Notes: generated from the sequence alone by a model not told the origin. A stretch of 64,000 bases of DNA from Flectobacillus major DSM 103 (GCF_000427405.1 NZ_KE386491.1:2029001-2093000), one strand, 5' to 3'. Numbered from the stretch's first letter, positions 1 to 9,628 are shown. Translations and numbers: made by a program.

Positions 1-145
1 AATCTATTTATATCCCCTAAATTTGCGGAAGCAAAAACTCATTTTTAACCTGTCCTTCAAAAATGTCATCGCTAAAAGGATTATACCCAATAGTTAAAAA
101 AGAGTGAATTATCTTTCATATAAAACGATTCGTATCCAGCATATC

Positions 146-2185
146 ATGTCGAATAACTCTCAAATAGTGAACCTCATTGAAAAAGGCACACAATACTGTG
201 ACTCCCTTACGGCTTATTCACGACGTAAAACCGTTCAAGTTAATATAGGCGATTTATGGATGGGCTCAGACTTCCCTATTCGTGTACAGTCGATGACCAC
301 CGTAGATACCATGGATACAATTGGGTCGGTTGAACAAACTATCAGAATGATTGAGTCGGGCTGCGAATTGGTTCGTATCACTGCTCCATCTGTAAAAGAA
401 GCCCAAAACCTTGACAATATCAGAAAAGAACTCCGCAAACGAGGATATAATGTTCCCTTGGCAGCCGATATTCACTTTACGCCTAATGCAGCCGAATTGG
501 CAGCTCGTTTGGTCGAAAAAGTAAGAATTAATCCAGGTAATTATGCCGATAAAAAAAGATTTGAATCAATTGATTATACCGAGGCATCGTACCAAGCTGA
601 ATTAGACCGTATCAGAGATAAGTTTTTGCCCCTTATCAAAATCTGTAAGGAATACGGAACGGCAATGCGTATTGGTACTAATCACGGTTCGTTGAGCGAC
701 CGTATTTTGAGCCGCTATGGCGATACCCCACTAGGAATGGTCGAGTCGGCCTTGGAGTTTTTACGCATCTGCGAAGACGAAAATTACTTCAATATTGTAC
801 TATCTATGAAGGCTTCCAATACTCAAGTTATGGTAGAAGCCTACCGCTTACTCTGTAAAAAGCTCAACGAAGAAGGACTCAAACCATACCCTCTTCACTT
901 GGGTGTTACCGAAGCTGGTGAAGGCGAAGACGGCCGTATCAAATCGGCAGTAGGAATTGGTACACTATTGGAAGATGGCCTTGGCGATACCGTGCGTGTG
1001 TCGCTTACAGAAGACCCCGAGTTTGAAGCTCCAGTAGCCAAAAGTTTGATCGACCGCTATACTCAACGAGCTGAAAAATCGGCTACCATCTCGGCTTGGA
1101 CTTCCCCCCAAGGTGCGGCTTTTGATTCGCCAATCAACCCCTTCCAACATAGCCGAAGAAGTACTAAAGAGGTACATGTTTTTGGAGGACACAACGTGCC
1201 GAGAGTGATTGCTGACTACTCGCAAATCAAGATTGAACAGCCAGAAGATTTAAAGGCTATTGGGCATTTTTACTTACCCGCTACTGACAAGTGGGCAATG
1301 AACGATTTAGGTGCAGATTTTATATATACGAAAAATTCACCTGCACCTTTCATGTTGCCTATGGGACTCAAAGAAATTGTTGACTACAAAACTTGGTCAG
1401 ATTTAAAAAGCCCCGAAAATATTTTTCCGAAGCTCAATGCTGAAGATTTTTTAACAGAAAATAAAAAGCATAAGTCTTTGAATTTCATTGAAGTTAAAGC
1501 TAGTAACCTCAACGACAACTTAATAAATGCCCTAAAAGCCGACAACACCGCTGTGGTACTCTTACAAACAGATAACGACCACGCAATGCCCGAATTTAGA
1601 AGGTTTTTCTTTGAATTATTGAGTCGAGAATGCAAAGTACCAGTCATTATTTTAAGGCAATACAACGATATTCCGAGTAGTGATTTCCAGCTATTTTCGG
1701 CTACCGATATAGGTGGTTTATTGGTCGATGGCTTTGGCGATGGAGTATTACTAAAGTTGCCGATTTTGTCCCAAAAATCAGAACTTATTGAACGTATCAA
1801 AGGTTATAACGCTACAGCTTTTGGTATTCTTCAAGCAGCTCGTACACGCATGAGCAAAACCGAGTATATTTCATGCCCTTCGTGTGGAAGAACCCTTTTT
1901 GACCTACAAGAAACCACTGCATTAATCCGCAAAAGAACCGACCATTTGAAGGGTGTAAAAATCGGGATTATGGGTTGTATCGTAAATGGCCCTGGCGAAA
2001 TGGCCGATGCTGATTATGGCTATGTGGGTATTGGAAAGGACAAAATTGCCTTGTATCGAGGACAAACCGTTGTGAAAAAATCGGTTCATGCCGACAATGC
2101 CGTAGATGCCCTTATCGAAATAATCAAGGAAGATGGCGTTTGGTTTGAGCCAGAGGTTTCTGAACTATTAGAAGAAAGTTTGTAG
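146..2185 (+). CDS. ispG: 4-hydroxy-3-methylbut-2-en-1-yl diphosphate synthase, long form (IspG/GcpE)
   Basis: Penultimate enzyme of the MEP isoprenoid pathway: a cytosolic 4Fe-4S protein that converts MEcPP to HMBPP. The N-terminal TIM barrel (about residues 20-290) carries the family pattern around VQSMTTVDTMDT and the RINPGNY stretch. The C-terminal iron-sulfur domain has CPSCGRTLFD (Cys577, Cys580) and GCIVNGPGE (Cys611). Between them lies an insert of roughly 250 residues, which makes this the three-domain form (about 680 residues instead of about 370) known from Bacteroidota, Chlamydiae and plants. The frame is open from a GTG at 104, but the ATG at 146 is the better start because the upstream residues look like leader sequence. 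It opens a four-gene + strand run. Identity is very secure; the exact start is less so. Confidence 0.96.
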   Translation: MSNNSQIVNLIEKGTQYCDSLTAYSRRKTVQVNIGDLWMGSDFPIRVQSMTTVDTMDTIGSVEQTIRMIESGCELVRITAPSVKEAQNLDNIRKELRKRGYNVPLAADIHFTPNAAELAARLVEKVRINPGNYADKKRFESIDYTEASYQAELDRIRDKFLPLIKICKEYGTAMRIGTNHGSLSDRILSRYGDTPLGMVESALEFLRICEDENYFNIVLSMKASNTQVMVEAYRLLCKKLNEEGLKPYPLHLGVTEAGEGEDGRIKSAVGIGTLLEDGLGDTVRVSLTEDPEFEAPVAKSLIDRYTQRAEKSATISAWTSPQGAAFDSPINPFQHSRRSTKEVHVFGGHNVPRVIADYSQIKIEQPEDLKAIGHFYLPATDKWAMNDLGADFIYTKNSPAPFMLPMGLKEIVDYKTWSDLKSPENIFPKLNAEDFLTENKKHKSLNFIEVKASNLNDNLINALKADNTAVVLLQTDNDHAMPEFRRFFFELLSRECKVPVIILRQYNDIPSSDFQLFSATDIGGLLVDGFGDGVLLKLPILSQKSELIERIKGYNATAFGILQAARTRMSKTEYISCPSCGRTLFDLQETTALIRKRTDHLKGVKIGIMGCIVNGPGEMADADYGYVGIGKDKIALYRGQTVVKKSVHADNAVDALIEIIKEDGVWFEPEVSELLEESL

Positions 2186-2214
2186 ATTAACAAAACCAGA
2201 TAAATTATACTAAT

Positions 2215-2403
2215 ATGAGCCGTATCAAAGACCAATTTAATATCGGAGAAGCCTTTAGTTATTTTCTAAGAGTATTCTCAAAACCAGACCCCAATAAGCC
2301 TACGAGCTTCAATCTAAAAACCATGCACTTCATCAACAAAATCTCTATTTTGATGTTCTTGGTTTGTATTATTGTTATGATTTACAGAGCTTTTACACGA
2401 TAG
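2215..2403 (+). CDS. small single-pass membrane protein (possibly DUF6728)
   Basis: A 62-residue protein with a polar N-terminal half rich in Lys, Asp and Pro (KPDPNKPTSFNL) and one C-terminal transmembrane helix (about residues 41-58, ISILMFLVCIIVMIY), ending in a short basic tail. No catalytic motif is visible. It starts 29 bp after ispG and 28 bp before the next gene, so it is probably cotranscribed. The layout resembles the small Bacteroidota family I remember as DUF6728, but that name is from memory and unchecked. Length, position and clean open frame support a real gene. The function is unknown. Confidence 0.72.
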   Translation: MSRIKDQFNIGEAFSYFLRVFSKPDPNKPTSFNLKTMHFINKISILMFLVCIIVMIYRAFTR

Positions 2404-2431
2404 CCGTTCATGCAATTTATCAATAAAAGAT

Positions 2432-2785
2432 ATGGATATTGAAGCATTTCGGTTATATTGTCTAGCTAAAAAAGGCGTTACAGAAGAACTACCTTTTGGC
2501 CCCGACACCTTGGTTTTTAAGGTAATGGGCAAAATATTTGCTCTGACAGGCTTAGATGAGGAAACATTTAAGGTAAACCTCAAATGTGACCCCGAACGAG
2601 CGATTTCGCTCCGAGAAGAACATAGCTTTATTGTGGCTGGCTACCACATGAACAAAAAATACTGGAATACCGTGAATTTTGAACGAGCCTCCTCGGTATT
2701 AGCACAAAACCTTATCGACCATTCGTATCAATTGGTAGTGGATGGCCTAACAAAAAAACTAAAAGCTGAGTTAGCAACCCTATAA
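2432..2785 (+). CDS. MmcQ/YjbR family protein
   Basis: A 117-residue protein of the MmcQ/YjbR fold (CyaY-like alpha/beta). Recognisable parts are the early LAKKGVTEELPFGPDTLVFKV segment, the central MGKIFAL strand, the NLKCDPERA turn, and the tail with HMNKKYWNTV and an aromatic-rich helix. Members are annotated as possible DNA-binding proteins, but no molecular role is established for most of them. It is complete at the usual length of about 115-120 residues. It lies in the ispG run, 24 bp before the TPR gene. The family call is firm; the function is open. Confidence 0.88.
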   Translation: MDIEAFRLYCLAKKGVTEELPFGPDTLVFKVMGKIFALTGLDEETFKVNLKCDPERAISLREEHSFIVAGYHMNKKYWNTVNFERASSVLAQNLIDHSYQLVVDGLTKKLKAELATL

Positions 2786-2809
2786 TCAACCCAATAGGCA
2801 CAGAATAAT

Positions 2810-3355
2810 ATGGAATGGTTAGTTTTGTTTTTCTTTTTACCCTTTGTACTTACTTTGATGTTTTTTAACTGGCTTGAAGAAAAGTTTATCAGTTTCAAAA
2901 ACAAAGAAAAACTGGAGGAAGGTGAAGCTATGCTTCATGAGAAAAAGTACGCTCAGGCGAAGGCTTTTTTTTCGGAAAAACTCAAACGTTTTCCCAAGTC
3001 GGCCAAAGCGTATTTGCTTCGTACAAAAGCCAACCTCTTTTTGGAAAATTACTATTCGGCTCTCTATGATATTGAGCAGTCGATTAGCTTTGACAATACT
3101 GTTGCCGAAGCGTATGTGCTAAAGGGAAAAATCTTGTATAAATTAGACGAATTTGACAAAGCTTTTTTAGAGTTTGACAAAGCAGATTGGCACTACAGAA
3201 GCGAAAACCCTATTGCTCTGAGATGGCGTGGTATGGCAAGGTTTCAAATCGGACAAACCGATAATGCTATCGAAGATTTTAGGCGTGCCGTAGAACTTGG
3301 CGATGAAGATGCTGAATACATTTTAAGAACTCAGTTTGAATACATCAAAAGGTAA
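2810..3355 (+). CDS. membrane-anchored tetratricopeptide repeat protein
   Basis: A 181-residue protein with an N-terminal hydrophobic helix (about residues 3-20) followed by three to four TPR units (about residues 35-175). The repeats show the usual alternation, for example GEAMLHEKKYAQAKAFF, AYLLRTKANLFLENYYSALYD, AYVLKGKILYKLDEFDKAFLEF and RGMARFQIGQTDNAIEDF. TPR domains bind protein partners, so this is probably a scaffold at the inner membrane with the repeats on one side. It is the last gene of the run that starts with ispG and is followed by a strong hairpin. An overlapping +1-frame reading (2874-3122) is a shadow. The partner is unknown. Confidence 0.85.
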   Translation: MEWLVLFFFLPFVLTLMFFNWLEEKFISFKNKEKLEEGEAMLHEKKYAQAKAFFSEKLKRFPKSAKAYLLRTKANLFLENYYSALYDIEQSISFDNTVAEAYVLKGKILYKLDEFDKAFLEFDKADWHYRSENPIALRWRGMARFQIGQTDNAIEDFRRAVELGDEDAEYILRTQFEYIKR

Positions 3356-3372
3356 CGCTTAATACTTTATAG

Positions 3373-3418
3373 TATATTGAATGAGTAGGCGGAAAGGTTC
3401 GCCTACTCATTCAATATA
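3373..3418. terminator. perfect 19-bp hairpin between convergent genes
   Basis: Arms at 3373-3391 and 3400-3418 are perfectly complementary around an 8-base loop. It lies 17 bp past the TPR gene stop and before the 3' end of the minus-strand permease. It probably terminates both transcripts, although neither side has a long T run. Confidence 0.7.
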
Positions 3419-3504
3419 GCAACTCAAAAGCCTATTTTAGTAATTCTCTATCCGTTTAGCCTTATTTGTATCCCTCTTCAGTATTACTTCTTATCTGTGA
3501 TTTT

Positions 3505-4887
3505 TTACTTTTTTTGCTCCCAAAACCAATAAAAAGGAACTCCTGTAGCAATAAGTCCTAAACCCAATAGTGCCTCATAAGGCTGACTGACAATCGTAAT
3601 CGCCAATAACGAAACACAAAAAAGTACAAAAAAAGCTGGAATATACGGATACCCCACAACTTTGTATTTTCTTTCTATTTCGGGGCTTTTGATTCGCAAT
3701 ATAATAACCCCCAAAGCTGTACTTCCATAAAAAATAAAGGACGAAAAGACCAACATATCTGTAAGCTGATCGAAACTCCCCGACCAAATAAGCATAATCG
3801 ACCAAATTCCTTGAATCAAGATAGCCATATCGGGGGTCTGATACACAGGATGAACAGAAGCAGCTTTCCTAAAAAAAAGGTTGTCGCGCCCCATAGCATA
3901 AAATAATCTAGCCGACATCAGAATTGTACTGCTGGTAGCATTGAGGGTTGTTAACACAATCAAACAGGCAATAAATAACATACCTCCATTACCCCATAGC
4001 TTATTGGCTACTTCTACGGCTGCAATTTTGTTGGGTTGCTCGTTGAGTTGAATAAAGAAATCAATTGGTAGAATATAAGCAAAAACGGTATTTAATAGTA
4101 CATAAATCAAAATCACCAAGCCTGTGCCTACACCCAAAGCTACGGGTAAGTTTTTCTGAGGATTTTTGATTTCTTCGCCGATGTATCCAATATGATTCCA
4201 GCCTTCATAACCCCAAAACGCCCCCAAACTTGCCAAGGCCATTGCTTTGACAATCGACCATCCTGCCAGTTTTTTGGTTGAAAATGTGGTACTTTTTTGC
4301 GTAAGATTATCCCAATTGCCTGCTGTCGAAAAAAAACCATATACAATAAAAATAGCTACTGCCACAAACATTATATAGGTGAGCCATGTACTTAGTTGTT
4401 CGGCTACCGACAAGCCTCTAAAGTTTAGGTAGCTAAGTATTACAATCAACAAAGAGGCCAAAAGTTTGATAGAAAAGTTTTCGAGAAGGTCTTTTCCCAA
4501 TACCCAAAAATGAATACCAACATCGGGCAAAGGGATAAGGCTACTAAACGATTGGGCAAAAATATAAGCAAGAGCAGCAATAGAGGCTGTTTTTACAACT
4601 GTGAAATTGCCCCAACCATATAAAAAGGCAAAAAAACGCCCATATATTTTTTGGAAATAATTGTATTCTCCTCCCGAATCTGGATACATACTGGCCATTT
4701 CGGCCGTCGACAAAGCCCCTGCCAAACTAATCAGTCCTGCCAAAACCCAACATAAAATAATAAGTAAAGGCGAGCCAAGCTCGCTGGCCATTGGTGCTAT
4801 CTTCTTGAATACCCCCGAGCCAACAATTACACTAACTACCAGAATAATAGCCGCCCGAAGCCCAATTTGGGGAGTGAGTTTTGTCAT
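3505..4887 (-). CDS. amino acid permease, APC superfamily
   Basis: A 460-residue inner-membrane transporter with about 12 hydrophobic segments spread through the whole length. The first helix carries the APC signature (VGSGVFKKIAP, about residues 22-32), where the unwound GSG binds the substrate amino group and carboxylate. The next helix shows GLISLAGALSTAEMASMYPDSGGEY, typical of LAT/PotE-like APC carriers. It ends 4 bp before the dipeptide epimerase on the same strand, so it is the last gene of a four-gene operon. The context suggests it imports amino acids or their D-forms released by the upstream enzymes; this is inference. The substrate cannot be read from the sequence. Confidence 0.9.
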   Translation of the reverse strand: MTKLTPQIGLRAAIILVVSVIVGSGVFKKIAPMASELGSPLLIILCWVLAGLISLAGALSTAEMASMYPDSGGEYNYFQKIYGRFFAFLYGWGNFTVVKTASIAALAYIFAQSFSSLIPLPDVGIHFWVLGKDLLENFSIKLLASLLIVILSYLNFRGLSVAEQLSTWLTYIMFVAVAIFIVYGFFSTAGNWDNLTQKSTTFSTKKLAGWSIVKAMALASLGAFWGYEGWNHIGYIGEEIKNPQKNLPVALGVGTGLVILIYVLLNTVFAYILPIDFFIQLNEQPNKIAAVEVANKLWGNGGMLFIACLIVLTTLNATSSTILMSARLFYAMGRDNLFFRKAASVHPVYQTPDMAILIQGIWSIMLIWSGSFDQLTDMLVFSSFIFYGSTALGVIILRIKSPEIERKYKVVGYPYIPAFFVLFCVSLLAITIVSQPYEALLGLGLIATGVPFYWFWEQKK

Positions 4888-4891
4888 ATTT

Positions 4892-5959
4892 TCATATTAG
4901 GTCAAAGCCAAAACCTGCTTTATGATTAATTTTCATTAAACCATTGTGAAGACTAAAGCCTCCTGTTACCAAATCTTCGGCTAAGTCAAAGCTACCATCC
5001 AAATCAATATACCGTGTATTTGCACAGCTATAGGCAACATGCAAGGCTGCCGTTATACTTACAATACTTTCGTCGTTACAACCCCAAAATAGCTCAATAT
5101 TGGCATTTTTGGCAATAGTGGCTATTTCTAATGCTCCCAAAATACCTCCGCATTTCATCAGCTTGATATTATAAATACCGAATGGGCGGGGTTCTTGGCT
5201 AAATGCCAAGGCATATTGAGCATTTTTCATCGATTCATCGCCCACTAACATGGTTCGCTCGGCCAAGCTAAGTGCTAATAATTCTGCTTCCTTACCCACC
5301 AGCAATGGCTGTTCTATTAGCTCAATATCAAGTTTTTCTATGGCTTTCAAAAATAGTTTGAGTTCATCCAATGAATACCCTTGATTGGCATCCACCCTGA
5401 TTTTCAAGGTATTCCGATACAATTCGTCTAACTTATAAATACGCTCTATATCTTCGTCTAAATTATTTCCTGTTTTTACTTTCAAAACCTTGAACCCAAG
5501 TTGTTCAAAATTGTGGGCTTCTTCAAGAGTATCGGCTACATTCATGATACCAATGGTCACCGATGTAGGAAGGGCTTCTATTTTTTGTCCATAAAAATCA
5601 ACCACCGATATACCCAAAAACTTAGCAAAAGCATCGTGCAGGGCAATATCAACGGCGGCCTGTGTGCCGGGCAACCAAGCAAAATGCTGATGCACCTCAA
5701 AAATAATTTGCTGAAAATGCCGAATATCTCGTCCTACCAAATTATTGACAAAATCAGATTGTAGGTTCAAGAAAGTTTGGGACGAGGTTTCGCCTACAAC
5801 CTCCTCGGCAGGGCTAGCCGAACCTATCCCCACGATACCATTGGCGAGGGTTATTTCTAAAAAAACCAACTCTACATCCGAGAAAGTATTGTAGGCAATG
5901 GTATAGGGCTTTGTAAGAGGGAGTTTTTTCAAATACGTTCTGACAGCCGATATCTTCAT
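4892..5959 (-). CDS. dipeptide epimerase (enolase superfamily, L-Ala-D/L-Glu epimerase type)
   Basis: A 355-residue enolase-superfamily enzyme of the muconate-lactonizing/dipeptide epimerase subgroup. The catalytic lysine pair is visible as K160-V-K162 and Lys266 (NIKLMKCGG). Metal ligands are D190 (RVDAN), E216 (IEQP) and D241 (GDES). A DxD near residues 319-321 (IDLDG) is the feature that in dipeptide epimerases binds the substrate amino group. Family members racemise the second residue of L-Ala-D-Glu from peptidoglycan or of other dipeptides. Its start overlaps the stop of the DUF1611 gene by 4 bp (ATGA), a sign of translational coupling. The reaction class is secure; the dipeptide specificity is inferred. 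Confidence 0.92.
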   Translation of the reverse strand: MKISAVRTYLKKLPLTKPYTIAYNTFSDVELVFLEITLANGIVGIGSASPAEEVVGETSSQTFLNLQSDFVNNLVGRDIRHFQQIIFEVHQHFAWLPGTQAAVDIALHDAFAKFLGISVVDFYGQKIEALPTSVTIGIMNVADTLEEAHNFEQLGFKVLKVKTGNNLDEDIERIYKLDELYRNTLKIRVDANQGYSLDELKLFLKAIEKLDIELIEQPLLVGKEAELLALSLAERTMLVGDESMKNAQYALAFSQEPRPFGIYNIKLMKCGGILGALEIATIAKNANIELFWGCNDESIVSITAALHVAYSCANTRYIDLDGSFDLAEDLVTGGFSLHNGLMKINHKAGFGFDLI

Positions 5960-7005
5960 GATTTCAACGATTTTAGGATAGGAATAATACGCTCTACCCC
6001 CTCCTGAATTGGCAATAATACGGGTATTTGTAGGTTTTCTTCAAAGTGTTTTTGATATGCTAGATATTCCTCTTGGGTGCAGCCTTCGGTATTGAGGGCC
6101 AAAGCTATTACTTTCGAGCCTAGCTTTTCTATCAATTCTATTTCGGACACTACAGAAGGTATTTCGCCCCAATGTGGGTCGTTATCAAAATACTGGCGTT
6201 TTGGAGCGTGTACTAGCACTACGTGCCGAGCTTTACCCGAAATCAGAAATTCAAACCCACATGGCCCACTCGGATTACGTAAAGAGGATTGCCCCTCTAA
6301 TAGAATAAAATGAGGATGTGTTTCTTTCCAACAACTCACAATAGCATTTTCTAATTCGCCCGAGACGAAATCATTGAGGGTAGAATCGAAAATAAAACCG
6401 TATTTACCACCTTGCAACCAACCTGTCTGTCCTGTATAAATCATTTGGGCATTTAGGTTTTGAGCCTCGCAGGCTTGTCTTATCAATCTTGCTGTAGTAC
6501 GTTTGCCCAATGCACAATCCATTCCCATTACAGCAATAATAGGTACATCCACTTGCATAATTTCGCCTGTCCAAAAATGTAAATCTTTTCTGCTCTTGGG
6601 TTTTCGAATATCAATGAGTTCTACGCCATATTGCTGGGCTAGTTGCGATAATGCTGTTTTTTCGGAAAGATATTCATGCAAACCATTTACCACTGATATT
6701 TTGTGAACAATTGCCTCTTCGACAATCGCTAACATATCGGCTGGCAAAACCCCTCCGACTGTAGCTACACCAATAATAAGATAATTAATTTCAGACAATT
6801 GTGAAATTGCCAAACTCAATGAGCCAAAAATAGGAATATCACGATTTTTACCATCCAATACTTCACCTGCATCTTTGCCTTCATTAGCAGGAATGTCTAT
6901 GACTCCTACTATATCGTACCGCTCAGTTCCTCTAATAAGCCCATGGGCTGTTTTGGCATCGTTGGTCACCAATAATCCATTTGTTAATACTACCGCTTTT
7001 TTCAT
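5956..7005 (-). CDS. DUF1611 family P-loop protein
   Basis: A 349-residue protein with an N-terminal Rossmann-like part (about residues 1-130; VVLTNG, GVIDIPANEGKDAG, YLIIGVA) and a C-terminal P-loop NTPase part. Its Walker A variant, MGMDCALGKRTT (about residues 160-171), is the hallmark of DUF1611, together with YTGQTGWLQG and LLEGQSSL. No family member has a settled reaction that I can name. In many genomes it lies next to dipeptide or N-acyl amino acid epimerases, as here, where it shares a 4-bp overlap with the epimerase. This points to a role in processing D/L-amino acid derivatives. The family call is strong; the function is unknown. Confidence 0.88.
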   Translation of the reverse strand: MKKAVVLTNGLLVTNDAKTAHGLIRGTERYDIVGVIDIPANEGKDAGEVLDGKNRDIPIFGSLSLAISQLSEINYLIIGVATVGGVLPADMLAIVEEAIVHKISVVNGLHEYLSEKTALSQLAQQYGVELIDIRKPKSRKDLHFWTGEIMQVDVPIIAVMGMDCALGKRTTARLIRQACEAQNLNAQMIYTGQTGWLQGGKYGFIFDSTLNDFVSGELENAIVSCWKETHPHFILLEGQSSLRNPSGPCGFEFLISGKARHVVLVHAPKRQYFDNDPHWGEIPSVVSEIELIEKLGSKVIALALNTEGCTQEEYLAYQKHFEENLQIPVLLPIQEGVERIIPILKSLKS

Positions 7006-7039
7006 ACGCTATTACTTTGATAAGAAACTTTACTTGTTT

Positions 7040-9583
7040 CTATTTTCTTTTAATCAATCTTCCTGAATAAATCCCCGTTGGCTTTTGGGCCTGATATACT
7101 ACTTCACCATTTACCCAAACCATTTCTATGCCCGAAGAAAGAGCCTTTCCGTTTTTAATATCGGCATTGTCAATTACTGTATCTGGATTAAAAAGTACTA
7201 AATCGGCAAAATTACCGCTGGCAATAATACCTCTGTCGTTGATTCCCAAATGCTCGGCCGAAAGTCCTGTCATTTTGTATATAGCAGTTTCTAGTGGCAT
7301 TATTTGTTGTTCTCGAACATATCTGCCTAATACTCGGGTAAAAGTACCATGCCCACGAGGATGCCCACTCGACGCACCGTCGGAACAAATGTTGGTATGT
7401 GGCCAAGCCAAAAAGTTAGCAACATCGTTATCGTCCATCGACTTCCCCATAATTGCTTCTATTCCTTCATTGAAATTGGGATTTTTCTCTTCAAAATCGG
7501 CTGCTATTGCAATAAGATTCATGAGGGTTTGGGAAGGTTTTTCATTACGTAATTGGGCTATTTCCGAAACTGTTTTACCCGCATAGCTTTTGTTGGGAGC
7601 AAATCGCACCAATACCGATTTCTCGGGATCAAACAACTGATTCACAGCAAATTCGGCACTTATAGGATTGGTATAATCTCGATTAGGAAATAGTACTCGC
7701 AAGGTCGAATTCCAAAAATTATAAGGATAGCAGTCGGCTGTAATATCAACACCTTCGGCCCGAGCCTTTTGGAGTTGAGCCAATAACTGAGAAGACTTTC
7801 CCCACTGGTCTTTTTTAGCAATTTTGATATGCGAAATCTGAACAGGAATATGAGTTTGCCTACCGATTTCTATAATTTCGTCTACTGCTTCTTCCAAATG
7901 AATATCTTCACTACGAATATGACTCATGTATCGGCCACCAAATTGAGCTGTTATTTTGGCCAATGCTAAAACCTCTTCACGGTTAGAAAAAAAAGCTGAT
8001 TCGTATTCTAAACCTGTATTCAAGCCCAACGACCCTTTTTCTAGCTCTTGTTGCAATAGCTTTTTCATTTGCTCTAATTCACTAGGCTTGGCTGTTCTGA
8101 AAAGACTTCTAGCCCCCAATACCTGTGTCCTAATGGTAGAATGCCCTGTAAAGGAGGCTATATTTACAGCAACGGGGGTTTTCTTGATAAAATTCTGAAG
8201 GGTATCCATTGAATAGCTTCCTCCGTCTTGTCCAATAACAATGGTAGTAACGCCCTGACTTACCGATGGAATAGCCTCTGGTGTTTTTTCTAATCCTCCA
8301 AAATGATGACTATGCGAGTCTATAAACCCTGGCGATAATACCAAGCCTTTTCCATCTATGACTTTTTCGTTGGGCAATGCCTGCAACTCGCCAATTTCCC
8401 ATATCCTATCGTTCTTTAACCGAACAGATGCCCTACGAGCCACCGAGCCTGTACCATCGACAAGTTTTACTTGTGTAATCAATTGTGTTTGAGGAAGTTT
8501 TACTTTTTGCCCCGACAAGATATTATTTGTCATCGACAAAACCGTTGCACTGGTAGAGCTACTCAATACTATTACAGTAGTTTTCTGAGCAAGATTTCGT
8601 TCTATGCTATTTCTAAAACCTACCCAACTACCCGTATGCGATACAATTTTGCCATTATCCTTGATAGCCCAACCGAAGCCATAAGGGTACTTCGTGCCAT
8701 CTTTTAGCTGAACTGGCTCAAAAGCCTCTTGAATAGTAGCCTGACTCACCAATTTATTGGTGTATAAAGCTTGTTCCCATTTTAGTAAATCATCGGCAGA
8801 AGCATAAACGTTGCCATCGCCCACTACTCCATCTAGCCTCATAAGGTCATTGAGCTGGTTTATGCCATTTTGCCTTTCAAAACCATAAACCCGCTGGCTG
8901 TTACTAGCCAACGGGCTTTTCATGTTAAGGTAAAAAATAAAGGTATTGGTCAGGAATAGTGGTTGGGTAATATTTCTTTTGAAAAAATCCTCGATAGGCA
9001 TTCCACCTACTTTTTCAATAATTGAAGCCAACAAAACATAGCCTGTGTTGCAGTACTCCCATATTAATCCTACCTCAAAATTGAGAGCAGGATTAATATC
9101 CGTAAGGAGCTGGAGCAGTTTGTCGTTGTTGAGTGTATCTAATGTGTTATTATGACGCATAGCCAAATCAAAATACTCTGGTAATCCCGATGTATGAGTT
9201 AGCAAATGCCTAATCGTAATAGCTTCATACGGGAAGCTTGGCAAATATTTTTGTACTTTGTCGTCGTATTGCAGTTGTTTTCGCTCTTTGAGCTGCATTA
9301 TCATCATGGCAATAAATTGCTTTGATACAGAAGCCAGATTGAATGACGAGCTACTCGATAAAGGTTGTTGTGTACGAATATCACTGATGCCAAAAGCTTT
9401 TTTGTAGAGCGTTTTACCGTTTTGGGCTACCAGTACAACACCATTAAAAAGAGCTTTTTCATGTAAAATTGTCAAAGCTGAGTCTAGGGTTTTGAGTCTT
9501 GACGGAGTAGGCTGTGCAAAAGATACTTCCGTTAGAAGGCAAAGGCCAATACAAGCATATATTATTCTCCAAATCGTTTTCAT
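7040..9583 (-). CDS. secreted fusion: serine beta-lactamase-like domain plus N-acyl-D-amino-acid amidohydrolase
   Basis: An 847-residue exported two-domain enzyme. A signal peptide covers about residues 1-23 (ends VSFAQ). Residues about 30-360 form a class C beta-lactamase/DD-peptidase-like domain with S85-V-S-K88 (SxxK), Y177-C-N179 (YxN) and H316-T-G318 (replacing KTG). Residues about 370-840 form a D-aminoacylase-type amidohydrolase with the metal-binding H424-S-H426 after the LSPGFIDSH strand, a QISHIK segment (H585), and the late SDGAS and NFADLVLFNPD stretches. The first domain could cleave D-amino acid peptides or esters, and the second could release free D-amino acids in the periplasm. 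It is the first gene of the operon with DUF1611, epimerase and permease. The domain calls are firm; the substrate is inferred. Confidence 0.9.
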   Translation of the reverse strand: MKTIWRIIYACIGLCLLTEVSFAQPTPSRLKTLDSALTILHEKALFNGVVLVAQNGKTLYKKAFGISDIRTQQPLSSSSSFNLASVSKQFIAMMIMQLKERKQLQYDDKVQKYLPSFPYEAITIRHLLTHTSGLPEYFDLAMRHNNTLDTLNNDKLLQLLTDINPALNFEVGLIWEYCNTGYVLLASIIEKVGGMPIEDFFKRNITQPLFLTNTFIFYLNMKSPLASNSQRVYGFERQNGINQLNDLMRLDGVVGDGNVYASADDLLKWEQALYTNKLVSQATIQEAFEPVQLKDGTKYPYGFGWAIKDNGKIVSHTGSWVGFRNSIERNLAQKTTVIVLSSSTSATVLSMTNNILSGQKVKLPQTQLITQVKLVDGTGSVARRASVRLKNDRIWEIGELQALPNEKVIDGKGLVLSPGFIDSHSHHFGGLEKTPEAIPSVSQGVTTIVIGQDGGSYSMDTLQNFIKKTPVAVNIASFTGHSTIRTQVLGARSLFRTAKPSELEQMKKLLQQELEKGSLGLNTGLEYESAFFSNREEVLALAKITAQFGGRYMSHIRSEDIHLEEAVDEIIEIGRQTHIPVQISHIKIAKKDQWGKSSQLLAQLQKARAEGVDITADCYPYNFWNSTLRVLFPNRDYTNPISAEFAVNQLFDPEKSVLVRFAPNKSYAGKTVSEIAQLRNEKPSQTLMNLIAIAADFEEKNPNFNEGIEAIMGKSMDDNDVANFLAWPHTNICSDGASSGHPRGHGTFTRVLGRYVREQQIMPLETAIYKMTGLSAEHLGINDRGIIASGNFADLVLFNPDTVIDNADIKNGKALSSGIEMVWVNGEVVYQAQKPTGIYSGRLIKRK

Positions 9584-9628
9584 AGATTATACTTTTATGC
9601 TGAATTTATACCATAAATATATATTTCA

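Noticed and set aside
1384-1800. 138-codon minus-strand frame inside ispG
   Set aside because: Antisense to the insert domain of a secure gene; no family resemblance.
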